Positions 23,729-35,315 of a stretch of 64,000 nucleotides of DNA are shown one piece after another; position 1 is the first letter of the stretch, and each line of letters opens with the position of its first letter. The DNA is from Melanocharis versteri (Eukaryota > Chordata > Aves > Passeriformes > Melanocharitidae), in the NCBI GenBank assembly GCA_013397845.1, contig VZTG01003742.1, positions 62,001-126,000 of the forward strand. Reading direction: 5' to 3'. Below the pieces are notes generated by a model. It saw only the letters and a list, made by a program, of their open reading frames with translations, was not told the origin of the DNA and did no database searches. The translations under genes and the position numbers were made by a program.

Positions 23729-25561
23729 TTTGCCTGGATTCATTGTGAGGTGATCTCTGGATCCACACCCCCTCCTCTCATGGTCTCAAGTTTCCTGATT
23801 TGAGCCATTAAATGGAATTGGTTGTGAGAACGATCAGTGTCTTGACTTCTGGTCATAAAAGAATCCAGAGAAATTTTCTCCAGAGCTGAGCTGGGAAATC
23901 CCAGCCTCTCTCTTCCAGCCGAGTTCCTCAGTAGGACCCTGCTTTGGTTCTGTTTACCTGAATTCCCCAGCTGTCTGTGGATTTGCAAATCATTTTACCC
24001 AGCACAAAATCCGAAGTTATTTTTCTTTCAGGAGCAATGTTTTTATTTGCTTGCTGTTTTTAATGCCTTTCTCTTTGGGGAGTCTGAGTCAATACGCTAT
24101 TATTTTTGTGTGATGGATAAACTTTGCTGGCTCAGTTTATCCTTGTGAAAGATTTTAACAACCTGCCAAACACTCTCTGCTTTGCTTCTGTGGCTCCAGT
24201 CTGATTTCTTGTGGTCCTACAACCCCCAAAGGTCGCTCTCAACTCCATCCTGCAAATCCAAATGGAGATTCCAATAGTAGCTCCCATTTTCTGTGTCTCT
24301 GCTACCATGGCACTGAAACTCCTGGAAAATAGGTTTCAGCCTTCAAAATGAGCATTCAGAGCTGTCTGTAGGTGTAAGATAATGAGGCAAAACATTCACC
24401 AGGGGCTGACATTTACTCCTGCTCCTCACTGGGCCTCCTGATGATCCAAAATCCAGGGCAGAGGATGAGGCTCTTGTTGGAATGAGCTTCCTGATGCTCA
24501 GCTCATCTCACAGAAGTACCTTAAGCTCTAAGGTATGGACTTGTATTAACAACACAGAGCTCAAAGGGAAATCCTTCATGTGATGAAGATCTATTGGATG
24601 ACTAATTTGATTTAAAACGAGGCCTCAGAGCCATCCTTCAAGGGGTTCTGTGCCAATATTTCCAAGGAGCCTGGATTTTTCTGTCTCTAACTGCTCTGCA
24701 TGGGTCAATACTGCCACGAGCTCTACAGGAGAGGTGCTGGGCTGTATCCAGGCTGCGGGATGTTCAGCACTAACACAAAATGATAGATTATTCAAGACTG
24801 TCAGGCTCTCTGTGGCCCACAGAGCAGGGGTGCAGCGTATCCATCTTTTTGGGTCCTCCTTGGACATCGACCCCCCTGAATCAAACCTCTGGAGTGAAGA
24901 TCTCCTGAAGCACAGCTCAAATGGGCTGTGACACTGCTGGTGCCATAAAAGTGTTGCCAAGGTCCATCACAATCCCTGTCCTTTCATCTGCTCTTCCAGA
25001 CCCACGTTAAACTGACACGAAGATCAGGAAGCCCTAAACCTTCATCGCTTTGCCCTTAAACCCAACTCTTTTGGGTGCAGCTCGTTGGGAAGCCCACTTG
25101 CCTCTGACCCCCGAGGATGCATTTCCAAGGTAGAAAATGCTGCAGTGAAAATCCCGCTGAGAAGCTGAATTCCTGGAGTTTATTTTCCAAGTTTGAAAGT
25201 GACAACTTGTTGGCCTTGAAGATTTTTCACCAGCGCCGGAGTAATCCGGAGGGAGAGATTTTCTTCTTCTTTCTCAGACCATGGGATAATTAGCAGATTT
25301 TAATGACTGCTTGAGAAAGCTGGCTAATGAGCTATTAAAAACACCCCTCACCCCCTCCCCGTTACCCAGTCCCTAAATGAAAGCCACAAAGCAGTCGGTC
25401 ATCGCTCTGACCGGGTGCGTCTTAAAGATATTTTTCTTTTCAAGCTAATTGTGGCTGTTTGGTATTTGCTGGGGAAAACTCTGACTGGGAATGCAGCAGG
25501 ATGAAAAATGGTCTGTTCTGCTAGCACAGAAGTGTGAAGTACAGCCAGAGCCTGGTGCAGG
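23729..25561. other. Unique noncoding sequence with a regulatory candidate near its end
   Basis: No exon or repeat family is recognised in 23,729-25,230. The final part, 25,235-25,480, is listed separately. Confidence 0.5.
25235..25480. promoter_or_regulatory. Candidate conserved noncoding element
   Basis: GGGATAATTAGCAGATTTTAATGACTGC, GCTGGCTAATGAGCTATTAAAAAC, AAAGCAGTCGGTCATCGC and CAAGCTAATTGTGGC give repeated homeodomain-type cores in a repeat-free block. Two CpG-containing words remain in AT-rich context. This is inferred from composition and motif density. Confidence 0.28.
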
Positions 25562-25665
25562 AATCGTAGAATCCTTTCGGTTGGAAAAGGCCCTTAAGGT
25601 TGAGTCCAACCATTAATCTAACACTACTACTAACATTAACTACTGATTTAACGCTACTCCTGACT
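25562..25665 (-). repeat. CR1 LINE, degraded 3' tail
   Basis: GAATCGTAGAATCCTTTCGGTTGGAAAAGGCCCTTAAGG and TTGAGTCCAACCATTAA are the reverse complement of a CR1 end. A run of ACTACTACTAACATTAACTAC replaces the normal continuation, so the inner boundary is uncertain. Confidence 0.8.
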
Positions 25666-25883
25666 CACTCACGAGCAATTCTTGGCTCTCTGCTGGCCTG
25701 TTGAAGTCCCAATGTGCCCTGTGAGCCAAATTCCTGCCACATGGATGCCGACATCGTGTGGTAGCACCAGGGCCGGGAGCGTTTGCTGCCATGACCTCTT
25801 GTTTTTAGAGCCATTTTCACACTCAGTTTAGTGACACCTTGTCAGCCAGGCTGCTCTGCCTGGCCTTCCTTGGGGTGTTCTCT

Positions 25884-26085
25884 TCAGGAAGAAATTCTTC
25901 CTTGGGAAGGTGGGGAGGCCCTGGCACAGGTTGCTCAGGGAAGCTGTGGCTGCGCCATCCCTGGACGTGTCCAAGGCCAGGCTGGACAGGGCTTGGAGCA
26001 GCCTGGGATGGTGGAAGGTGTCCCTGCAGATTCTGGAAGATCTTTAAGGTCCTTTCCAAGCCAGTGCTGTGATTCTTTCAGAGCA
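25884..26085 (+). repeat. CR1 LINE, 3' fragment
   Basis: TCAGGAAGAAATTCTTCCTTGGGAAGG, GAGGCCCTGGCACAGGTTGC, GAAGCTGTGGCTGCGCC, CCAAGGCCAGGCTGGACAGGGC and TCTTTAAGGTCCTTTCC end in CTGTGATTCTTTC. A deletion removes the CCCATGGCAGGGGG block after GGTGTCCCTG. Confidence 0.94.
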
Positions 26086-26214
26086 CGTTGAGTGTTGAGG
26101 TGAAGGGAGGACACAGCCAGCGTGGTCTGTGCTTCCCACGTGTCTGTGGCAGGAGATCGCCCTCGGTGCCTCCCGTCTGTGCTCGTGGAGACGCTGACAA
26201 CTGCTCCTGCTCTC

Positions 26215-26345
26215 TCCAGCGGAGGTGGACAGCTTTGCAGAGCAAAATAGCTCCACACCCTCTGGCTGTGAACTCTGGTGCTTTTTAGCTCCGCTCTTGG
26301 CATGTTCTCCCTTCATTAGTGCTCCTCGCCTCTTCTCGGGGTTGT
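26215..26345. repeat. Local direct repeat, copy 1
   Basis: AGCGGAGGTGGACAGCTTTGC, CTGTGAACTCTGGTGCTTTTTAGC and CCTTCATTAGTGCTCC recur in the same order and orientation at 27,272-27,400, about 1,055 bp away, at roughly three-quarters identity by eye. On the minus strand both copies are open from an ATGAAG and keep a shared LSTSAG end. The family is not recognised. Confidence 0.65.
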
Positions 26346-27271
26346 TTTCCTCGCTGTTCCCTTCTCCCCCGATGTGAAGGGGTTTCAGAGGGACAAAACG
26401 TTAGCGTGAGAAGACTGAGGCCACTTTTTCTTTTTGAGGTGACGTCCTCTCCTGTCACTTGCCATTCCCTTCAAGAGCGCTGGCGTTGTGCAGCCCATGG
26501 AGCTGGGGTGGCAGCTCCTGCTCAGGGGCTGTCGCTCTCCCCATCTGCTCCCACCACAAATCCTGCCCTGCCATGCCGGGGAAAGAGCCTCTTTCCTGCT
26601 TTCTGGGGAGATGCTGACCTGCTCCACCTCTCCCATGAGGAGAAAGGGCTTCATTGTGACACAAATCAAAGCATGTGGGTTTTTTTTAGGGATTGGTAAA
26701 TTACAGGGTTTATTCATGGCAGAGTCCATCTCCTCCAGCCCTGGTATCAGCTGTAGAGAGGCTGCACATTGTCCTGCTCCTTGGTTTGTTCTTTGTGACC
26801 ATGAGCTGGAGTCTCAACCGGAGTAACTGGTGTCGCCCCAGTGACTTTTAATGGGGTAGTTTAGGTGTTGCTTCTCCCCAGGTCCCATTCAGCAAACAAG
26901 AAACATGGAGAAATTAGGTCCTCCTATGTGGCTGATTTCCTTTTCCCACCCCTCATGTGCAGCCCTCTGATCTCACAGTCTGTTGTTATGGAAATAATAC
27001 AATTACAGTCACTGTGAGTAACGAGGAAACACAGTCTGCCAGAGGGAAGAAAAGGAGACCAGTTTTCCAACGTTTCCTTAAGTATTTGGTGAGAGGAAGA
27101 GGAGGGAGGGACACAAGTGCCACAGGGCAGACCTGCATTGGTTTCCAGCTCTTATCCTCTTTTACCCCAAGCATCCACATAATTTTTTTGCTCTTCTGTA
27201 GATAATAACCAAACCTTGGGCAGTGTGTTCACTGCTGCTCTCTGCTTGGCTAATTAATACTTCTTAATCAA
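26346..27271. other. Unique sequence between the two direct repeats
   Basis: It contains ordinary mixed-composition sequence. Overlapping frames at 26,319-26,829 on both strands show no domain. No CR1 is present. Confidence 0.5.
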
Positions 27272-27400
27272 GCCAGCGGAGGTGGACAGCTTTTCAAAAC
27301 AAAGCAGGTCACCAGCCTGCAGCTGTGGGCTCTGATGCTTTTCGGCTTTGTCTCTTGACTCGTTTCTTCTCTTCATTAGTGCTCCCTCGATCTTCAGGGG
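27272..27400. repeat. Local direct repeat, copy 2
   Basis: AGCGGAGGTGGACAGCTTTTC, GCTGTGGGCTCTGATGCTTTTCGGC and TCTTCATTAGTGCTCCCTCG match the copy at 26,215. The minisatellite starts about 15 bp downstream. The minus-strand reading frame differs from copy 1 by a three-base length change, which preserves frame. Confidence 0.65.
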
Positions 27401-27415
27401 CTGCTGGTACCTGCT

Positions 27416-27655
27416 GCCACCCTCCTTCCCTTGCACTTCCATCCTTCCCTTCCAACTTCCATCCTTCCCTTGCACTTCCATCCTTCCCTTGTACTTCCAT
27501 CCTTCCCTTCCAACTTCCATCTTTCCCTTGCACTTCCATCCTTCCCTTGCACTTCCATCCTTCCCTTCCAAGTTCCATCCTTCCCTTGTACTTCCATCCT
27601 TCCCTTCCAACTTCCATCCTTCCCTTGCACTTCCATCCTTCCCTTCCACACCACT
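27416..27655. repeat. Pyrimidine-rich 19/20-bp minisatellite
   Basis: Eleven units share the core ACTTCCATCCTTCCCTT and start at 27,435, 27,455, 27,474, 27,493, 27,513, 27,532, 27,551, 27,571, 27,590, 27,610 and 27,629. Linkers alternate TTGC, TTGT and TTCCA, giving 19- and 20-bp steps and an approximate 58-bp higher-order period. The unit has no stop codon in several frames, so long frames (up to 222 codons on minus) cross it. Those peptides (EGWKCKGRMEV-like) are artefacts. Confidence 0.95.
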
Positions 27656-28609
27656 GCTTCCGCCAGCTGCTCCCACGGGCACCTGCTCCTAAGCTGGCTC
27701 GTGTCACAGAGTTTTCAGCTGTCCACTCTTTCAAACCTCTGGAATTTCTTCTTTCAGACCATGGTACCGAGAGTGGTATGTGGTGAGGTGATGCCTGAGA
27801 TGCTGTGGGGGAAGATTGATGGAGAGACCCTATGGAGCCCAAATGCTGCTGATCTTTCAAGTGCCAACACGTCAGACATCGGAGCATTTGCAAAGACAGT
27901 GTAAAAAGAGATGTGAAACAATGAGGGATGAGGCAGAGAGGAGGGGATGGAGGCTCTGTTTGAGTGTTGGTTATCAAGTCAGTAGGATTTAGGGAAAAAT
28001 GTTTTTATTTCCTGTTCCTTGGTTCAAAAAGCCTTCAAACAGGGAAGATGAAACCTTAGTTGTAACTGTCCTAGGGACAGGGAGTATTGCTGTCTCTGGA
28101 AGCGTCAGACTTGGGGTGATCACTGATTTCTCAGAAGACGAAAATATTATTTTCTTTAAACTCTTTGCTGTCAAGCAAGGGCTTGAATGCCTCCGATTGC
28201 TCAGGCCTCGGGCACTGACCCGTTCCCGAGGCTGGTTTACAAATTACTCTGTGCTGTTCGATCCGATAGCACTCGTTCCTCTCTCCTCCTTCCAACCTAA
28301 AGATGCTTCAGGGAGAGAAAGACACGGAGAAACAGAGTGGAAGCTCTGGAAGGGTCGTCTCAGTTCCCAGCAGTCACATTGCTCTCGTCAAAGCTGGCCA
28401 AGTGGAACTGGTGACGCTCACCAGAAGAGCTGCTCTAAATTAAGCAAAGCTGCAGGAACTTTGTGAACGAGCGCTGGCGGCTCCAGGCCGCAGGAGGGAG
28501 AGGTGACAAGCCTGGTGTGTCCCGTGCAGGACACCAGTGTGGAGCAGAGCCCTCCAAAACGGCTCTGCTGGGATCTGCGTCATGTAGGTGCGCCATGGGC
28601 CTCCCAGTC
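27656..28609. other. Unique noncoding sequence
   Basis: A 155-codon plus frame (27,999-28,466) starts after GGGAAAAATG and is not interrupted by a repeat. It resembles no family and has no visible splice context, so it is not called as a gene. Confidence 0.5.
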
Positions 28610-28775
28610 CGTTGGAAAAGCAGATGCTCTGTCCCTGGAAGTGCTCAGGACCAGGCTGGGCTGGGCTTTGAGCAGCCTGTGGAGTGGAAGGTGTCCCTGG
28701 CCATGAAAGTGAGGTTGGAATGAGATGATCGTTAAGGCCGCTTCCAGCCCAAACCATTCTGTGATTCCATGGTGG
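28610..28775 (+). repeat. CR1 LINE, 3' fragment, diverged
   Basis: TCCCTGGAAGTGCTCAGGACCAGGCTGGGCTGGGC, GAGCAGCCTGTGGAGTGGAAGGTGTCCC and CCAGCCCAAACCATTCTGTGATTCCATGG identify it. The upstream part is too diverged to follow. Confidence 0.9.
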
Positions 28776-29264
28776 CCTCTGGGCCAGTGTGAGGAGCAGG
28801 GACCTCACTGGGAGTTCAACAAGAAGCTGACAAGATGTGCAGGTACAAAACAAGTAGATGAAGGGTTGATGAGGTTTTGCTCAGGGCATTATTCTGGGTT
28901 TTGAGTGTCCCATCCTTTATGGCAGTGAGGACATTTACCCCGTTCTGGATAACAGGACAGAGATTGGCTGGGATGGATGCTCATCATATTTACATCTTCT
29001 TATATCCATTTTACAGCTCTAGACAGAGTAAGGAGTCTTTAATGTGAATTGGAGTCCCTGTTTTCCCTGTCTGACCAAACCCAGGTGTGTTTGACACATT
29101 TTCTGACTCCCTAAAAATCCCTCCAGAGGTAGGAAGAGGTTGAATTTGCCAGGCAGGTTATGCTGCTCTGTGGTTGCCTTGCTCTGTGCCAGTGCCCTGC
29201 ATTATGTTTATTTTTGATGATTTCTTTTTGATTGTGATGGTATTTGATAATTTCTTCTTAGGCT

Positions 29265-29325
29265 CTCGTACAATTGTTGGAGACACTTAGAGGTCTTTGC
29301 CAACCTTAACAATTCTGTGACGCTG
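29265..29325 (+). repeat. Possible CR1 3' tail, weak
   Basis: GTTGGAGACACTTAGAGGTCTTTGCCAACCTTAACAATTCTGTGACGCTGTGACC resembles the last 50 bp of a CR1 element, but the GATGATC block is replaced by GACAC. Confidence 0.5.
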
Positions 29326-29554
29326 TGACCTGGTGATTTGGTTGGTAGCCACTGAGGGCAGGGAAGGATAAGCGGCAGTGTCCCAGCAAACTGCAGTCTC
29401 ATTTTGCTTGTTTTACTTCCCCTCTCCCCAGCTAGAAAGGAATCTCTCTTATGTGCAAGGTTTATCATGCACCAGCTGTGTCCCATCCTGGAGAAAACCA
29501 CTGTCACTTGTGACTTGGGGGATCTTTCAAGATAAAAGAGCCCTGTAAGAAAAT

Positions 29555-29665
29555 GCTTTTACTGTAGAGCGTTTCATTATAATTACAATTTATTTCGAAT
29601 CGGGTCCTACACTAAGAATTTAATCTAATTTTGATTATCCAGAGGATTTAAACCTCTTCAGCTCC
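29555..29665. promoter_or_regulatory. Candidate conserved noncoding element
   Basis: TTTCATTATAATTACAATTTATTTCG, AGAATTTAATCTAATTTTGATTATCC and a retained TCGGGTCC word form an AT-rich block with several overlapping homeodomain-type sites and no repeat. This is inferred from composition. Confidence 0.27.
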
Positions 29666-30719
29666 TGTTTTAACTTGCAGAAATAAAACTCCTATCTCCC
29701 TTCACAGCAAACCCTCCTGGCAGGGAGAAGCTTCTTTATTGTACCCCATTTCCAGAGCTATTGGCATGAGGACATTGTGCAGAGTGTAACAGACCAAACA
29801 CAGAGGTCTGGATAACTTTTTCCTCAAAGAAAAAGCTCCCCATGGCTTTTTTTTTGTTGGGGAAAGCACTTTATCTTGCTGATGTACTGCGTTACTCAGG
29901 GTGCCACCTTTAATTCCTACAGATTGCTTAAAGGAGGATCCTAAATATTCCTCCCTTAAGGGGCTCTTGCCGAGCTCAGTGCAGCCCTAAGTATGCAGTG
30001 AAAAAGTGGGATGGGAAATGAGAGTCAGGAAGGACCTGAGCCAGTTGCTGGTTTCCTTATTAACAATTAAAGTTTGAGGCAGCATCGAAGGGGGATGTGG
30101 TTGTCTCTGTCTGAGACAGAAAATTGCTTCTCGTTCCTGATGGATCCTGCCAGTCTTTGCCAAGGACGGGGCTGCTGTGGCTTACCTGGAAATCCATCCA
30201 CAGCATGGATTTTAACTGTGTAAATGCCTGGGATGATGCTGCATCCACAATGTGGAGGTGGGGGGTGAAGTTATTTGGACTGCTCTGCTCATGTCCCAGC
30301 CTTCAGAGTTTGACTATTCCACCAATAACCCTCCTGCCACAAAGGTTTGTGTTCCATTTACTGGAAAACCACCTGCTAATGCTAAAGAAATCCCTTTTGG
30401 TGTCCACCATTGGCAGGCACTATGAAATATTGAATGCAATCATGATAATTATATGTCTAATTTATTATTTAGCTGTGGCCATTTCCATTGTATAAAACCA
30501 GCCTAAAGACAGGTGTGGTGGGTACAATAGCAATAAATATTTGATCTTCTAAATGACTAAAGTGGGTTTAACCATGGTGATTCCAGACTGATGGAATGAG
30601 TGTGTCAAATCTGCAAGAAGAGGTAAAAAAAATCTTCTGCATCTCCAGATAGAACCCAAAACAAATGGGCCCCCAGTTTTCTATAGAAATCTCTTCACGG
30701 GATCTGAAAAGAAACAGCA

Positions 30720-30830
30720 AAATCCCAGTTAAATACTAGTTAGACACAATTATTGTTCTTCCTTTAATCTAATTAAGCCTTCAATTTAGTGAGAAAAGCA
30801 ATTAGCATCTGAAAAGCCGAGAGGGGTGGT
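30720..30830. promoter_or_regulatory. Candidate conserved noncoding element, weak
   Basis: GACACAATTATTGTTC (a SOX/FOX-like ATTGT pair), TTTAATCTAATTAAGCC and AAAAGCAATTAGCATC lie within 100 bp of repeat-free sequence. The call rests on motifs only. Confidence 0.22.
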
Positions 30831-33114
30831 AGAAACAGTGGAGGAGGCAGGTCCCACACAGTGGGAGAGAGAAAAAATGCTCTCAGTACCAGCACAGAAG
30901 GGAGATGCCATCACTGGCCATAAAACCAATGGCTCCGCACAGCCCATGGTCTTTAATTTCAGTGAAAACAGGAATTTTAGTTCCCCAAATTGATTTTGAA
31001 GATATTTTGTAAATTTACAATAAAGGCCAGGAATGAAAAAAAAAAAATCAGAGAAGGGTTATTTTTTTTTAAAATTTTATGAAAAAATGTTCCTCCCGTC
31101 AGTTCTGTTCGTGATCTTTTTTAGTTCATTTTTGTGGTAGAGTCGTGGTTTTTGTGCTAACTCTGTAGTTTCCATGAGGACGTTTGGTTCTTTGGATGAA
31201 ATGCGCTGTGTTTTGGAATGATCCTGCATGGAATGATCCAGGGGTTTGCATGGATATCTTGTAGAGCAGTTACAGCAGAGCTTGAGTTCCTTCCCAGAGA
31301 AACAAGGCGAGAATGGAAAGTGCCAAGGTCTGGTTTCATTTGTGATTTGTTGGCGTGTGGAAAGTTTGATGGAAGAAGCGATCACGTTGGAGAGGCTGCT
31401 GGGCTGCTTGGGAGCTGGGGGCACGGATTGGGGGAATGCTGCCACCGAGGCAAGGTCTTCACTCAACACAGCTTTTAATTATTTAATAAGCTCTGCATAA
31501 AATCCAGCATGGGACAATATTTGGTAGTTGAAGTGTAGAGATGTCGGGAGGGGTTTTTTTTAGTGTGGTAATTGTAAGAAAATAAAATCAGAGACCCGGA
31601 AAATAGTGAAAGGAATAAGCAGTTAAGACTAGGAAAGAAAAAATTTTGGAGGGAGGGTTTGAGAGGCAGAATAAACACACTTGGGAATATTATTGCAAGG
31701 GTCTTAATTCCAGGACATGCATGCATTGATTCCAAAGGTGTTTTGAGAAAATATTGCTGCATAGGGATGTTTTTGAGAGATGTGACCCTAATCCACGTGA
31801 GCTGCGTCCACAGAGGGATGTGGAGTTATCCTAGCAAAGGCAGGATCCACGGGATGACACTGAGGGATGTGTTGGCCAAGCAGCGAAGAGCTGCCGTAAA
31901 AACTGCCAAAATGTGAGCCCAGCTCAGCATTAAGAGGATCCCAGCCTGGAAAGCGCTGGGATGGGATAATATCGAGTGCTTTCCACACACAAATGTATTT
32001 CAGAAAGTGTCGCAGAAGTAATTGAAAAACATCAATAACCATTGATAAAAACACAGGACTGGACACGCCTGGCGGAACCTCTGTCCGCAGGAAGCGAAGA
32101 GTGAGGATCCATAAAGGATTGAAATGAATTGTTATTCTCTTGCTACTTAAATGAGATTCACGGGAAAGTTGCTGATTTTTGCATGAAAAGATGACCTTGT
32201 CCTGCAACCAGATAAATCTCTAAAGTCTTTCCACCCGTTGGAATTGCTTTATTGGAGTTGTGCGAGGAATTTATTTGGTCCTCAGTCAGGCAGTTTTGCT
32301 GGAAGCAGCGTGCTTAGCTGAAGTCAGGGATTCCAAGGCATTCATTTTCCTCTAACCTTTAAGCTAAAAGTGTTTGGACTGGGTTAGCATTTGGACAGGA
32401 GCCTTAAAACCCCAAAGTGGCAGAAGTTGGAGCTGTGGAACAATGGGGTGCATGGTATTTTCTGGAATGTGCTGATGTTTTGGCACGATGTTAAGCTTGA
32501 GTTGCAAAGTTTTAGTCCTGACTTTCCTTGTGGTGGTTTTAAATAAACTGTGCCCCACAGCCCAAACCAGCAGACTGAGGTTATGGACCTCAGCATTCTG
32601 GCTAAGTCCAGCTTAGGCCTTCAAAACAACTTCAGTGGGATTAACTGTTCTGTGGGCAATTTCAGAGTTCTTGGATTTATGGACTATTTTCTTATTAGGA
32701 ACCTCATACACAAAGTTTTCCTTGTAGTATCCATGGATTACTTTACTTTCTCACCTTTTTGTGTGGCTAGAGATGTTGTGGACCAGAGACTAAAAAAATA
32801 TATATTCTCTAGAGCTTCAGGTGTTGAGTAGGAAGGAATATTAAGTGGAGCATCTAGAGATGATGTGAAAAGGGTTTTAAGACCACCTGTGGAAACCTGT
32901 CTGGGAGAATTTGTGTTTGTCTTCATGTGAACCAGAGCTGAGATTCAGAATTCTTCTGGGAAACTTAGACTAAGATTGTTACTAAATGACAATATTTTCC
33001 CTTTTCCTGAGTTTTTCTATCCATGGCTGAGAAGGGAAGAGTTAGGACAAAGCTGTAGGAAGGGAAAGGAGATGTGGAAAGAGTGGAGGCAAAAGCGATG
33101 GGCAGATTTGACTT

Positions 33115-33330
33115 TAGAATCCTGGAATGGCTTGGATTGGAAGGGACCTTAAATCCCATCCAGTTCCAACCCCTGCCATGGGCAAGGACACTTCCCACTA
33201 TCCCAGGTTGCTCCAAATCTTGTGCAACCTGGCCTTGAACACTTTCAGGGATGGGGCAGCCACAACTTCTCTGGGCAACCCTCACAGGGAAAATTTCTTC
33301 CTAATATCTAATCGAATTCATCCCTGTTTC
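33115..33330 (-). repeat. CR1 LINE, 3' fragment
   Basis: In plus orientation: AGAATCCTGGAATGGCTTGGATTGGAAGGGACC, CCAACCCCTGCCATGGGCAAGGACAC, ATCCCAGGTTGCTCCAAATC, GGGATGGGGCAGCCACAACTTCTCTGGGC and AATTTCTTCCTAATATCTAATCG. It is well preserved to about 33,330. Confidence 0.95.
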
Positions 33331-35315
33331 CCAGGTGGAAGTTGCATGGTTAGGCAGAAGGTTGGGAAGGCTGTAAGAGATTAAGGAATGCTGGATGACT
33401 TGTGCAGTTGCAGAGAGAAAAAAGCTGTGTATTAGGATCAGGAAAGTAGGTGCAGGAGTGTTATGGCATGGGGAATAAGGATTCAGTTGTTTCGCCCTGG
33501 AATGTGAAGTGAGGAAACATCCTGACAGTGCTTTGTTGTGGGAAGCAAAGGGGTAGAAGTTGGACATTAAACTTGGGACAAAGCAAGCAATAGGAGAGCC
33601 ACTTGGATCCCACAGGAATGTGGGGCTGCAGGAGGCTGAATCCTTGGGTCAGGAGCTCTGCAAGGACTGGGTTCTGTTGGCTTCTCGTGCGTAACAAAAC
33701 ATTTCAGCTGTCTCTGATGCTGTGCTGCTGGTTCCTGCCTGTCTGAAATCCCTGTCTGATCATTGAACAACATCTGGAACTCCTGTTCCTGCCCTCAACC
33801 TTCCCATAAATTTTGGATTGATTTATTCAGCCTCCATCCCAAATATCCAAACCAGTTTGGTGCCTGATTGTTGTCAGGTGGTGGCTGCTGGTCCATCCCA
33901 GGGCTCTGATCTTTTTTGGCCATTTCCATCCCCCATCCCAGCAATGGGTCAGCTGGGAGAGACAGAGGATTCCTTTAGCAATCTCTGTGCCTATGATGGG
34001 AACTGTGTTTGTACTCGGATCTCCTGTGGTTGCTCAGTGGGACAGTTTAATGTTGTTTGCAAGTGGTGTTTCCTCAGACATTTTTTTTTTAATGCTTCTG
34101 CTTTGTCCACACTGGAATCCCCACACTTTTCCCTTTTCTCTCAGATGTATTGGATCACAGGCATTCATGTAACTGCTGGGAAAGGCCTCCCTCACCAAAA
34201 TGCCTCTGTTCTCAAAAGCTTTTTTTGAAGGATTTAACACAGAAGATCCCTCCATTGAGCCATAGCCCGGGTGGTCTTAGGAGGGCCCCTGATTCTGCTG
34301 AGCTTCCTGCTCTTGCTTTCACTTGGCAGTGCCACCCCTGTGCCCTGAAAGCTGAAGGTGACGAACTGACCTCATTTAGGACCAGGTCTGCAGCTCAGGT
34401 GTTTGTCCTTTGCCCCAGCAGTGTCTCCTGTGCACCTTTGGGAGGAGGGTGCAAAAGCACCTGGTGAAGCAGCAGCTCTTCAAAAGGACCTCCAGTGCCT
34501 GGCATGTCATAAATCAGCTCCTTCCCTGGGTGTTAGCAGTGAGGATCTAAGCCCCAGTGTTCTGGGGGTTTGGAGGGTTTTCCTCCGACCTTTACAGACC
34601 TCAGAGCTCCCTGCAGGGTCTGAGTTCAAGGGTAGCTGAAGTCCCCTGTCCTCTGCCAGCAGCCTGCAGTCACTACCCTTCTCCTGAGGACCAGTTTTAT
34701 GGGTGGCATTTCCAAACCCAGCAGAAAATCCCAAACTATGTGAGCAAGGAAGAGAGGAAAGCCAGGTCTCTATTAATCCCACTTTAAGGAAATGTGGATG
34801 TGGATGAGGATGCAGCTGCAAATTCCCCACTTAGCTGAGGTTGGGTTGTGGGGGACATTCCTGCTGTGTCCCAGCACTCAGGAAAATGAGAACTGAGAGC
34901 GGAATGGGAACTGGATCCCTGGATCCCTTTGAGATGAAAAGGCAGCACAGACGTGTAAATCCTCAGTAATATTGATGTGTGGGTATTGCCAAAGACAACC
35001 TGTCCATCCCTGACCACTGTGCTGTGAGCCAGGCTCAGCCAGGTTTAATGAGATGAGACTTTACCCTGAACCTGATGCTTGAGACAAACCCAGTTTTATT
35101 TCCAGTCTGCCAAAGCTGCTGCAGCTCCACCTCAGCTCCCCGATGGCAGATTCCTGCTGGTGCCCTACGGAGGAGTCTCAAAGAATTAAGCAACAAACTT
35201 TTCATTTTAACCAACTTCTGGCCTGAGGAGTTCTGTACTTACACTGAGGTCTCAGAGGATGTTAAAAAACAGCGAAATACAGTAACTCTGTGTAGAGGGG
35301 CTCATCCTCAGCTAT
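33331..35315. other. Unique noncoding sequence
   Basis: Overlapping short frames on both strands show no domain. A T11 run lies near 34,080. No dispersed repeat is recognised. Confidence 0.5.

Larger units (their letters stand above)
28776..33114. other. Unique noncoding sequence, AT-rich
   Basis: About 4.3 kb with only one weak CR1 tail (29,265). It contains the regulatory candidates at 29,555-29,665 and 30,720-30,830, a 12-bp imperfect hairpin at 29,927-29,960, an A9 run near 31,040 and T-rich text near 31,060. No exon is recognised; frames of 120-140 codons on either strand lack domains. Confidence 0.5.

Noticed and set aside
27254..27977. Long minus-strand frames (142 and 222 codons) with GWKCKGRMEV-type repeats, and matching plus-strand frames
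   Set aside because: They arise because the minisatellite unit lacks stop codons in several frames. There is no protein-level evidence beyond the repeat.
27999..28466. 155-codon plus-strand frame with a protein-like composition
   Set aside because: No known family, no upstream promoter or splice signal that I can support. It stays an untested possibility only.
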